A DNA stretch of 64,000 bases. Origin: SIG603 sp964369225 (lineage in GTDB: Bacteria > Bacillota > Clostridia > Oscillospirales > Acutalibacteraceae). The notes under the pieces were generated by a model. That model worked only from the letters and a program-made list of their open reading frames with translations, did no database searches and was not told where the DNA came from. Shown here one piece after another: positions 1 through 7,148 of this stretch; the first letter of the stretch is position 1; the number at the start of each line of letters is the position of its first letter. The stretch spans positions 62,001 through 126,000 of the forward strand of contig CAYJER010000002.1 in the NCBI GenBank assembly GCA_964369225.1, written 5' to 3'. A program made the position numbers and the translations under genes.

Positions 1-37
1 AAAATTTCTCTTCTAATAAGAAAAATCACATAAATAT

Positions 38-67
38 ATTATAAACTATTATGATACCTTTTTGCAA
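38..67 (-). promoter_or_regulatory. possible promoter reading off the left edge
   Basis: On the minus strand TTGCAA and TATAAT are separated by 18 bases just downstream of yabQ. In related genomes divIC follows yabQ, so this could drive it, but no coding start is visible in the remaining bases. AT-rich DNA yields such matches by chance. Confidence 0.3.
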
Positions 68-84
68 TAGTTTTCTCGAAAAAA

Positions 85-405
85 TTAGGTCTTTTTTTGC
101 TTTTGTTTCGCTTTATAGTTTATGCGTAGTTTTCTTGTCGATTTTAGCGGATAAAACAAATATAACACACATGAAAATCCAATAACATGTAATGCAATTT
201 GAAAAAATCTTGGTATTCCATGGTTTATTACAAGAGCTACTATAAATGTTAACATACATGTAATGGCGGTAAATGTAAAATCTAAGAGGAAAGTTAAAAT
301 TTTTTTATCTACAAAAAGTGATATTTTTCTGAACAAAGTATAAACCAGGGCTAATATTACTCCTACCACTAGAGAAAGGACAATTGTCTGCTCACAAAAA
401 CCCAT
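85..405 (-). CDS. yabQ: Spore cortex protein YabQ
   Basis: This is a small integral membrane protein of the Spore_YabQ type, needed in Bacillus for assembly of the spore cortex and made in the mother cell. The 106 residues hold about three or four hydrophobic segments, with the family-like NHGIPRFFQIALHVIGF stretch near residues 61-77, followed by a basic, lysine-rich tail. It lies 17 bases after yabP in the conserved order hup, rqcP, yabP, yabQ, which supports the call as much as the sequence does. The start is preceded by GAGAGGG. In relatives divIC comes next, but this window ends first. Confidence 0.85.
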   Translation of the reverse strand: MGFCEQTIVLSLVVGVILALVYTLFRKISLFVDKKILTFLLDFTFTAITCMLTFIVALVINHGIPRFFQIALHVIGFSCVLYLFYPLKSTRKLRINYKAKQKQKKT

Positions 406-422
406 GTAACTGCCCTCTCAAT

Positions 423-695
423 CTATTTAAATATGCGCTTAAATTTGTTATTTGCATCTTTTTCTAGGTAAGTTACACTGTTTATCTTGCCTTTAATAAG
501 AATTTCACCTGTTTGAGAGTCAAGAGTATCTACAAACAGGTTTTCACCCTTTATTACAAGCGGACCTAAATCGGTGGCTAGCAACACCGTTTCTTGTGAG
601 AGATATTTAATTTTTCTAACAGAGTCAGCAGAGATTTTTTCTCTAGACAAAATGCTTAAGGTTTGTTGTTTTTTTAGCTCTTTTTCATACTGCAT
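423..695 (-). CDS. yabP: Sporulation protein YabP
   Basis: YabP is a YabP/YqfC-family protein required for spore cortex formation. The family has a compact beta-rich fold, and the residues visible here (LGPLVIKGENLFVDTLD around 44-60, then GEILIKGKI) match its core. Length, 90 residues, is normal. A good ribosome site (AAAGGTGA) precedes the ATG. It sits between rqcP and yabQ, the standard gene order in endospore formers. A Sigma-E-dependent promoter would be expected from the family, but I could not identify one in the 64 bases upstream. Confidence 0.9.
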   Translation of the reverse strand: MQYEKELKKQQTLSILSREKISADSVRKIKYLSQETVLLATDLGPLVIKGENLFVDTLDSQTGEILIKGKINSVTYLEKDANNKFKRIFK

Positions 696-759
696 ATAAA
701 TTCACCTTTCTAAATAAAAAAGAATGTTAATTATTAGTATGAATTTTTTTAAGCGTTTA

Positions 760-1008
760 TTACTGTTCTGCTACTACTTTATACATTTGGTCAACGTCCT
801 CTTTTTTTGCGAACTCTAATACTTTTACTACTTCAATTTTTATAAGTCTTGCTCCAAATTGAATTTCTACAATATCGCCTGTTTTTACATCATAAGATGC
901 CCTTGCAATTTTTCCGTTTACTGTTATTTTTCCAGCGTCGCAAGCCTCGTTTGCAACAGTTCTTCTTTTTATTAATCTTGAAACTTTTAAATATTTATCT
1001 AATCTCAT
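760..1008 (-). CDS. rqcP: RqcP (YabO/HslR-type S4-domain protein)
   Basis: This is a one-domain S4 RNA-binding protein. RqcP binds stalled 50S subunits with RqcH and helps add poly-alanine tails in bacterial ribosome quality control. The S4 signature MRLDKYLKVSRLIKRRTVAN occupies residues 1-20, followed by an AGKITVNGKIA turn that is typical of the family. The 82-residue length is usual. It follows hup after a short hairpin and precedes yabP, exactly as in Bacillus and Clostridia. The function is taken from the Bacillus and Staphylococcus relatives. Confidence 0.93.
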   Translation of the reverse strand: MRLDKYLKVSRLIKRRTVANEACDAGKITVNGKIARASYDVKTGDIVEIQFGARLIKIEVVKVLEFAKKEDVDQMYKVVAEQ

Positions 1009-1032
1009 ATACTACCTCTTTAATATGAAAAT

Positions 1033-1050
1033 GGGACGGATTACCGTCCC
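1033..1050 (-). terminator. hairpin between hup and rqcP
   Basis: Perfect 7-base arms (GGGACGG / CCGTCCC) enclose an ATTA loop, and on the minus strand the stem is followed by the weak T-stretch ATTTTC. It may be a leaky terminator or mRNA 3'-end stabiliser that keeps HU expressed more strongly than the genes behind it. Whether it terminates transcription is inference. Confidence 0.5.
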
Positions 1051-1063
1051 TTGTGTAAGTTAA

Positions 1064-1339
1064 TTAAGCGTTAACTATGTCCTTTAGTGATTTACCTGGT
1101 TTAAACGCAGGTGATTTTGAAGCTGAAATCTCAAGTATATCATTAGTGCGTGGGTTTCTACCTGTTCTAGCCTTTCTCTCTCTGGTTTCAAATGTACCAA
1201 AACCTACAAGTTGCACTTTATCGCCCTCTTTTAAAGCCTCAGTGATTGATGAAAGTACTGCTGATAATGCTGCCTCTGAATCCTTTTTAGTTAGACCTGC
1301 CTTCTCAGATATAGCTGCGACTAATTCTGTTCTATTCAT
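1064..1339 (-). CDS. hup: HU family DNA-binding protein
   Basis: HU is the small dimeric nucleoid protein that bends and compacts DNA. The sequence shows the whole fold: MNRTELVAAISEKAGLTKKD at the start, GFGTFETRERKARTGRNPRT at residues 47-66 (the DNA-binding arm with its proline), and the AFKPGKSLKDIVN end. At 91 residues it has normal length. It lies between mazG and rqcP, which is its conserved place in Clostridia. A hairpin directly after its stop codon may limit read-through into rqcP. Confidence 0.98.
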   Translation of the reverse strand: MNRTELVAAISEKAGLTKKDSEAALSAVLSSITEALKEGDKVQLVGFGTFETRERKARTGRNPRTNDILEISASKSPAFKPGKSLKDIVNA

Positions 1340-1358
1340 TTCTTTTTCCTCCGATATT

Positions 1359-2012
1359 TTATATCTTATTTATTATATTTTGAGTATATTTCGCTAAAGC
1401 CTCTTCTGCATCTATCCCATTTTTCTCTGCTAGATTAACAATTTGCGCCAACGCTACCGCTATAGAATTTTCTGTGATATCACCCTCTATAAAGGCTGAA
1501 TCAAATTCTTTTATGTTATACTTAGTAGCTTTTTTAACAAATTTTTGATATCTCATTAAAGACGGCATTGCCTTGGTGATACTTTGGATATTTTCCTTAA
1601 TATCTTTTTGCCCTTTCGTCTCTATCTTGATTTTATCCCAATTGCTTAGAATTTCATCTGTAGAATTTACTTGAGTGTCAGAAAATACATGGGGATGTCT
1701 AATTACAAGTTTACTTGCAATATCATTAATAACGTCGTAAAAATCAAAATTTCCAATCTCTTTTTCTATTTGGCTGTGAAACACTAACTGCAACAATACA
1801 TCACCTAGCTCTTCCCTTAAAAGCTCAGGGTCGGCATTGTCGATAGCTTCGATCGCCTCATATGTTTCTTCAAGGAACTCACGTCTGATGCTTTGATGTG
1901 TCTGAGCTTTATCCCAATCGCATCCGTTTTCAGATCTTAATGCTTCCATGATTTTAAGCAAATCTTTCAATTCCAATTTTTGGCTTAAATCTATATCGAA
2001 ATTACTACACAT
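1359..2012 (-). CDS. mazG: MazG nucleoside triphosphate pyrophosphohydrolase
   Basis: MazG hydrolyses non-canonical or excess (d)NTPs to NMP and pyrophosphate. The all-alpha domain shows the metal-binding EExxE...ExxD pattern: EFLEETYEAIEAID near residues 46-59 and LREELGDVLLQLVFH near 65-79. The second domain follows with RHPHVF and W. The 217-residue length corresponds to the single MazG unit, without the N-terminal methylase domain that YabN of Bacillus carries. It lies 19 bases before hup and 26 bases after the flippase gene, so all are probably one transcript. Confidence 0.93.
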   Translation of the reverse strand: MCSNFDIDLSQKLELKDLLKIMEALRSENGCDWDKAQTHQSIRREFLEETYEAIEAIDNADPELLREELGDVLLQLVFHSQIEKEIGNFDFYDVINDIASKLVIRHPHVFSDTQVNSTDEILSNWDKIKIETKGQKDIKENIQSITKAMPSLMRYQKFVKKATKYNIKEFDSAFIEGDITENSIAVALAQIVNLAEKNGIDAEEALAKYTQNIINKI

Positions 2013-2038
2013 AATTCTATCTTATTGCTCCTTTTTTT

Positions 2039-3748
2039 TCAAGTACTTTTTAATTTTTTTTTATTAACCACATCATTTAGTGTAACGGTATTTGTCAACA
2101 ACAAGACACATATGTAAACACTCATGCAAAATACTATGCTTATAATGGTTACTATGCCTAAATGTTCTACATATCTTACTATAATCAGACTAGCAAGCCA
2201 CGCAAAATAGACAGATATTACTGCACAAAACAGAGGTTTGCACACCGATGATGTAAGGCTAATTTTTTGTTTTGATACCTTTACTATTAAAATATATTGA
2301 GTAATACATATAAACATATAAGAGGCTAGGGTGCTTATTCCAGCGCCGTGAATGTTTATTATGTCGATTCCACAAAGTATGTAATTAAGTGAAATTTTAA
2401 TAAGTAGACCTACTAATAATGTTTTAACACTTAAGTCTGCCCTACCCATGCCTTGTAAAATCGCCCCGAAAGGCAGACTGCACGCAGAGAACATCGCAGC
2501 TATTCCTAATACTCTTAATACTTCTGAACTAATTGGAAGTGAACTTAAATCTCCATAAAGTAACGATAATATCTCTGAACTAAAAACCGATAAACCTAAT
2601 CCAGCTGGGAACGCACAAATACAAGTAGTTTTAATTACTGTCTCTATAGACCTTTTAATAAGTTTTTTATTCCTCTTTGTCCAAGCAGTGGTGAGATTCG
2701 GCAATGCACTTACTGCAAAAGCTTGTGTAAAAGATGGAACTAAAACAAACAATGCTACTGCATACGCAAAACAACCAAATAAAAAATTCGGTATTGTTTC
2801 TATGTTACTTAAGTTTTCGTCGGGAATTAATCCACTATACATATTAATTAGCACATCGGGTGAAGTGCTAATTATGTCGCTTATTCTTCTTTGTAAAATT
2901 GTTTGGTCAACTAAGCCAGCAATGCTAAGCGCAATTGAACCAGTAGCCACAGGAATTGCAACCAAAACCAATCTTTTAACTATAACTTTAGACGGATACG
3001 GACTAGGAGACCTTTTTAGTTGCTCTTTAGTTATTTTATCTCCATTAAGATTAGTCTTTAAAAATAGATAAATAAAACTAATAAACGAACCAACACTTAC
3101 TCCAATTATTGCGGCGGCTGCCGACAGTGCATAAATCATTAGCATGGCTTCATTTTCGCCTAAACTTATTCCAATTACAGTGCCGAAAGTTTCAAATTCA
3201 AGGCTAAACCTTTGCATAGAGAGTACCGCCAGACTAAGACCTATCACCAGTTTACATATGGACTCTATAATTTCTGATATAACCGTTGGATACATATTTC
3301 TTAAGCCTTCAAAATATCCACGATATATAGCGTTGATACAGCAGAAGAAAATTGTAGGAGAGAGCATCACAATGGCATAGTAAGAAAGTGGATTTCCTAT
3401 AAAAATTGTGTAGGCATTTGCTCCAAAAAACATAGCTAGGCTAAAGCCTAGTCCTAGCACAACAAAAACAGGAATAGCTATTCTTTTTACTTTTCTTATA
3501 TCGCCGTATCTGCCCTTACATTTAAACTCTGCAACCATTACTGCTATAGCAACAGGAAAACCAGCTGTCGCAAGACTAAAGAACACGGCGTAAAAATTAT
3601 ACGCCGTATTGAAGTAACCCATTCCATTTTCAGTTATAACATTTGCAAGGGGCAATTTAAACAACGCCCCTGTCATCTTAATGAATATCATTCCAACACT
3701 AAGCACAATTGCGCCGTGTATAAAGCTTGAACCCTCGCTTTTTTTCAT
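2039..3748 (-). CDS. MOP-superfamily polysaccharide flippase, SpoVB-like
   Basis: This is a multi-pass flippase of the MVF/MATE-like MOP superfamily with about 14 hydrophobic segments in 569 residues. Members export lipid-linked sugars, and SpoVB and YabM in Bacillus belong here. The gene position in front of mazG matches Bacillus yabM. The substrate, lipid II for spore cortex or another polyprenyl-linked glycan, cannot be read from the sequence. The upstream TTG at 3763 is a weaker start choice than the ATG at 3748 (MKKSEGSSF), although the ribosome site of the latter is also poor (AGGT). Confidence 0.85.
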   Translation of the reverse strand: MKKSEGSSFIHGAIVLSVGMIFIKMTGALFKLPLANVITENGMGYFNTAYNFYAVFFSLATAGFPVAIAVMVAEFKCKGRYGDIRKVKRIAIPVFVVLGLGFSLAMFFGANAYTIFIGNPLSYYAIVMLSPTIFFCCINAIYRGYFEGLRNMYPTVISEIIESICKLVIGLSLAVLSMQRFSLEFETFGTVIGISLGENEAMLMIYALSAAAAIIGVSVGSFISFIYLFLKTNLNGDKITKEQLKRSPSPYPSKVIVKRLVLVAIPVATGSIALSIAGLVDQTILQRRISDIISTSPDVLINMYSGLIPDENLSNIETIPNFLFGCFAYAVALFVLVPSFTQAFAVSALPNLTTAWTKRNKKLIKRSIETVIKTTCICAFPAGLGLSVFSSEILSLLYGDLSSLPISSEVLRVLGIAAMFSACSLPFGAILQGMGRADLSVKTLLVGLLIKISLNYILCGIDIINIHGAGISTLASYMFICITQYILIVKVSKQKISLTSSVCKPLFCAVISVYFAWLASLIIVRYVEHLGIVTIISIVFCMSVYICVLLLTNTVTLNDVVNKKKLKST

Positions 3749-3850
3749 ATATAGACCTGTCAACAGATTTAAACTGCTACTTACCTTTCATTAGTGTTAT
3801 GACTAATAATATGGTAATAGACATGCCTTTTATGCGTTATTTTAATCCAA

Positions 3851-4107
3851 ACGTGCCTCTTATGTTTTTTGATTTAAAATTAAAACGTTATAACTCACAA
3901 ACACATGTAGGGGCGGATATTATCCTGACGTGTCGATAACGATTTTGGATTTAAATCTAATTCGTTAAAACATACAAATTGATGTAGGGGACGGTCTTGA
4001 CCGTTCCGAAAACTCGGAGTTTTAACTAAATTTGCTCGGAACGGTCAAGACCGTTCCCTACATCAGCACTCCTAAGAGGCACGTCTGGATAATATCCGCC
4101 CCTACAT
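3851..4107. repeat. nested palindromic repeat element
   Basis: Outer arms ACGTGCCTCTTA (3851-3862) pair with 4073-4084. A 21-base arm beginning ATGTAGGGGCGGATAT (3905-3925) pairs exactly with 4087-4107. Inside them a 28-base arm (3981-4008, core ACGGTCTTGACCGTTCC) pairs with 4037-4064 with one mismatch. The outer palindrome has the same sequence as the element at 44546. The inner one shares only its TGTAGGGG edge with the element at 51661. The 389 bases between the flippase and kinase genes hold this element and no convincing gene. Confidence 0.85.
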
Positions 4108-4137
4108 GGCTAAACTTTCTAATAGGCACACATGATT

Positions 4138-5091
4138 TTAATCATTTCCTATAAACTCACGTAAAATTGAATTAGACGGCACTAAGGTTTTATTAATTGA
4201 CTCAAACCTCATGAGTTTTCCCTCTAGTTCTCTTGCTTTTCTATATTTAGAACTATCTCTTTCAATGGCTCTTAGCATTGGTATAGCCATTGTTCTAAGC
4301 ACACATGGTTCATATAGATGTATAGAATTAACGGTGAAATCTGCTGTAAATCTGTATGGCCTTATGTATCTATCCTCGCCTCTTTCTACCATGTCCCACA
4401 TGTTAAGAGTTTTCTCTGGCGGTGAGTTTCTGAACTGAACGTCTCTTACAATTCTTCTAACTAGCCTTATGTCTGACGGCGACATGACAATTCCGTTTTC
4501 ATCTTTTATAGGCTGTTTCACACTTACATAAATCCTTACCAATGTATCTTGTGAAATATTGTCTACAAAAATAGGGTTTAGCGCATGTATACCTTCAATT
4601 ATTACAACATCGTCTTCATCAATATTTAAAATTTGTGGTTCGTCTAGTGGACGGCTAAGCTCAAAACTAAATTTAGGTATCTCAACTCTTCCGCCTTCTT
4701 CGGTAATCTTTTTAATACAAGACTTAATTCCTGATATATCGAGTGCATCCACAGTGTCAAAATCTATTGTGCCATCTGGCAACACAGGTATTTGCGATTT
4801 TTCTAGATAAAAATCATCTAAAGATACTATACTTACATTTCTACCAGTTTCTGATATGTATTTTTTTAAGCAATGTGCTGTAGTGGTCTTTCCGCTACTG
4901 CTAGGTCCTGCCAACATAATAATTTTAATTCTTTTTTTAGAACAAACAATATGTTCAGCTATTTGAGCTAAATGCTCGTGATAACTTTCTTCAATCTCTT
5001 GTATCATTAAGTCAACATTCCCAAATACAGCATCGTTTATCTGCTCAAGATGATTGATATACTTAATGTAACCGCTTGCGAAACTCGCCAT
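4138..5091 (-). CDS. Uridine kinase-like P-loop kinase
   Basis: The protein belongs to the uridine kinase/phosphoribulokinase P-loop family, which phosphorylates nucleosides or related hydroxyl compounds with ATP. Walker A GPSSSGKTT is at residues 61-69, the VSLDDFY motif follows near 88, and VVIIEGIHALNP near 160 supplies the second nucleotide segment. Its 317 residues exceed classical Udk (about 210). This longer type resembles the kinase half of TGS-kinase fusions of Clostridia, here without TGS domain. Uridine as the substrate is unproven. The gene starts inside the last 29 bases of hemZ, so translation may be coupled. Confidence 0.75.
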   Translation of the reverse strand: MASFASGYIKYINHLEQINDAVFGNVDLMIQEIEESYHEHLAQIAEHIVCSKKRIKIIMLAGPSSSGKTTTAHCLKKYISETGRNVSIVSLDDFYLEKSQIPVLPDGTIDFDTVDALDISGIKSCIKKITEEGGRVEIPKFSFELSRPLDEPQILNIDEDDVVIIEGIHALNPIFVDNISQDTLVRIYVSVKQPIKDENGIVMSPSDIRLVRRIVRDVQFRNSPPEKTLNMWDMVERGEDRYIRPYRFTADFTVNSIHLYEPCVLRTMAIPMLRAIERDSSKYRKARELEGKLMRFESINKTLVPSNSILREFIGND

Positions 5092-6499
5092 ATAGTCTCG
5101 TCACCTCGTCTTTCCTTTTCAATATTTCTTCAAATCTTTGTATATACTCATAGGAATACTTAAAATTAAATACCCTTTCAAGTCTTTGTGAGTATGGATC
5201 TTTAAGCTTTGAAACTCCCCCAGCTCCACAGGCAATTACTGTCTGCGATTCATCCATAGTATAGATATTATAAGCGCACTCATGGTTAGCCTTGGTCCAG
5301 CCTGTGTTCTCGGCATTGCCTGCCATTCTGCTTTGCCTATATAAATAATAAGGTTTATAACCAGCATTGGTTAATTTTTCTATAGAGTAATCTATCATCT
5401 CGCCTACCATGTCTTTTTGACTGTGATATGCTTTTGTAGTGTCTTCTCTAAAAATTTGTGCTGAACGTTTAAGTGCCAATGAGTGGACTGTAACATTGCT
5501 AGGAGATAATTCTATAATTTTGTCTAAAGTATTTTTAAATCCGTCAAAATCGTCCCCTTGTAGTCCTGCTATTAAGTCAGTGTTTACAGACTCAAAACCA
5601 ATATCTTTAGCAATGTCATATTTTTCTAGAAAATCATCAGCACTATGAGCCCTACCAATGTTTTTTAGAACTTGGTCGCTCAAAGTTTGTGGATTAATGC
5701 TAATTCTTTGAACACCTAATTCTTTAAGTTTTATTAATTTTTCTTTAGTGATTGTGTCTGGTCTACCGGCTTCAACCGTAAACTCAAAACATTTAGCGTT
5801 GTCAAAATTATTTTTGACACAAGAAATAACTAGTTCAAGTTGCTCAGAATTGAGGGTGGTAGGAGTTCCACCACCAAAATATACAGAACGTAAAATCAAG
5901 TTATTTTCTTTGACAATTTTAGCTGTATATTCAATCTCTTTAAGCAAAAGCTCAACATATGGAGCTATTAGTTTATCTGTTTTCTCTATGCTTTGCGAAA
6001 CAAACGAACAATAATTACATCTGCTAGGGCAAAATGGGATAGAAATGTAAAGGCTAAAATCATTCTCTGCTATGTCACTTATATATGGTTCTTGTATTGA
6101 TGAAATTAAGTTGCATAGTTGCATTTTTTCATCTGACACAAAGTACTCTGATTGTAGCCTTTTTTTGCCATCATCATCGAGATTTCTTAATAGTTTTACA
6201 GGATGAATACCAGTAAGCATTCCCCATTTCGGCACATAGTTTAGCACTTTAGCAAACATATTAAATATAAGCTTGCATGCTATATACTCATTTTGTTTTT
6301 TATCACAGCCTAAATTTGCTGTTTCACTATAGTTAAATGTTTTAGAGCTTAAGACTAATTCTTCATCATTTAAGACAAGGCTTATATCTGCATCATCAGT
6401 CTCTTCATTTGTTAGCTTTAATTCTTCATACGGCAGAAAAATTCTAAAAATATTGCCTGCCTCATATTTTATAAATTCTTTGTTAATGTAAAATGTCAT
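5063..6499 (-). CDS. hemZ: HemZ-type radical SAM protein
   Basis: HemZ is a HemN-like radical SAM enzyme annotated as oxygen-independent coproporphyrinogen III dehydrogenase. The cluster-binding C-x3-C-x2-C motif (CPSRCNYCSF) lies near residues 157-166, and the SAM-binding GGGTPT near 212-217. About 150 residues precede the radical SAM core, as in Bacillus HemZ and unlike HemW. Placement in a recJ-rel-MBL-hemZ run matches other Firmicutes. The real reaction of HemZ is less certain than its name suggests, and no other haem genes are visible here. Confidence 0.85.
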   Translation of the reverse strand: MTFYINKEFIKYEAGNIFRIFLPYEELKLTNEETDDADISLVLNDEELVLSSKTFNYSETANLGCDKKQNEYIACKLIFNMFAKVLNYVPKWGMLTGIHPVKLLRNLDDDGKKRLQSEYFVSDEKMQLCNLISSIQEPYISDIAENDFSLYISIPFCPSRCNYCSFVSQSIEKTDKLIAPYVELLLKEIEYTAKIVKENNLILRSVYFGGGTPTTLNSEQLELVISCVKNNFDNAKCFEFTVEAGRPDTITKEKLIKLKELGVQRISINPQTLSDQVLKNIGRAHSADDFLEKYDIAKDIGFESVNTDLIAGLQGDDFDGFKNTLDKIIELSPSNVTVHSLALKRSAQIFREDTTKAYHSQKDMVGEMIDYSIEKLTNAGYKPYYLYRQSRMAGNAENTGWTKANHECAYNIYTMDESQTVIACGAGGVSKLKDPYSQRLERVFNFKYSYEYIQRFEEILKRKDEVTRLYGEFRKRLH

Positions 6500-6513
6500 A
6501 TTACTCTTAATTA

Positions 6514-7119
6514 TTATCCAAAATAATAATTAAATTCTCTTTCTTTATCAAGTTTTGTGTCTTCACCATGACCACAGTGTAATGTGTAATTGTAGTCTAA
6601 AGCTTTTAGTTTCTCTATTGACTTTCTTAGCTGACTGTAGTCACCAGTAGGTAAGTCTGTTCTTCCAATAGTATCTTTCATCACTGTATCGCCTGTAAAC
6701 AAATGGTCACGAGCAATATAACAACAACCTCCTTTAGTATGCCCCGGTGTATGAATGACATTTATAGGTAATTCACCTAGCATAAATGTTTGATTGTCTT
6801 CAAGTAAAATATCTGCCTCAAACTCTGCTTTTTTGCCAAATTCACTTGATAAATTAAGGTTTGCATTAGCAAGTATATCGGCTTCATCTTTGTGACATAC
6901 AATTTTCGCATTATACTTTTTCTTTATTTGTGCGACAGATGAAATATGATCATAGTGTGCATGTGTCAAAAGAATATAGTCTATCCTTTTGATATCAGAC
7001 AAAGTATTTTTGTCTAAAAAGCTAGGATCAATTATCGCTGTGGTTCCTGTCCTGTAGTCTGATATTAGGAAAGAGTTTTCCCCAACTAAACCGTCTCCAA
7101 TATAAGATTTTAAAATCAT
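6514..7119 (-). CDS. MBL-fold hydrolase (glyoxalase II-like)
   Basis: This is a small metallo-beta-lactamase-fold hydrolase of the YqgX/glyoxalase II type. The metal site is complete: HAHYDH, HTPGHTKGGCCY, the FTGDTV aspartate and a closing LHCGHGEDT histidine. Such enzymes often hydrolyse thioesters such as hydroxyacyl-glutathione or bacillithiol analogues, but the substrate is not visible. The ATG at 7119 is preferred over the GTG at 7131, because AAAGGTGG sits eight or nine bases before it. It lies 15 bases before hemZ and close behind rel, in one operon. Confidence 0.85.
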   Translation of the reverse strand: MILKSYIGDGLVGENSFLISDYRTGTTAIIDPSFLDKNTLSDIKRIDYILLTHAHYDHISSVAQIKKKYNAKIVCHKDEADILANANLNLSSEFGKKAEFEADILLEDNQTFMLGELPINVIHTPGHTKGGCCYIARDHLFTGDTVMKDTIGRTDLPTGDYSQLRKSIEKLKALDYNYTLHCGHGEDTKLDKEREFNYYFG

Positions 7120-7148
7120 TTTGTATACCACCTTTCATAGTAAGTTGT

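Noticed and set aside
1..84. Start of divIC at the left edge
   Set aside because: Gene order predicts it, but no credible start codon and reading frame are visible in the 84 bases.
3727..3939. Plus-strand frame of 70 codons
   Set aside because: It runs from the start of the flippase gene into the palindromic repeat, with no ribosome site or recognisable protein.
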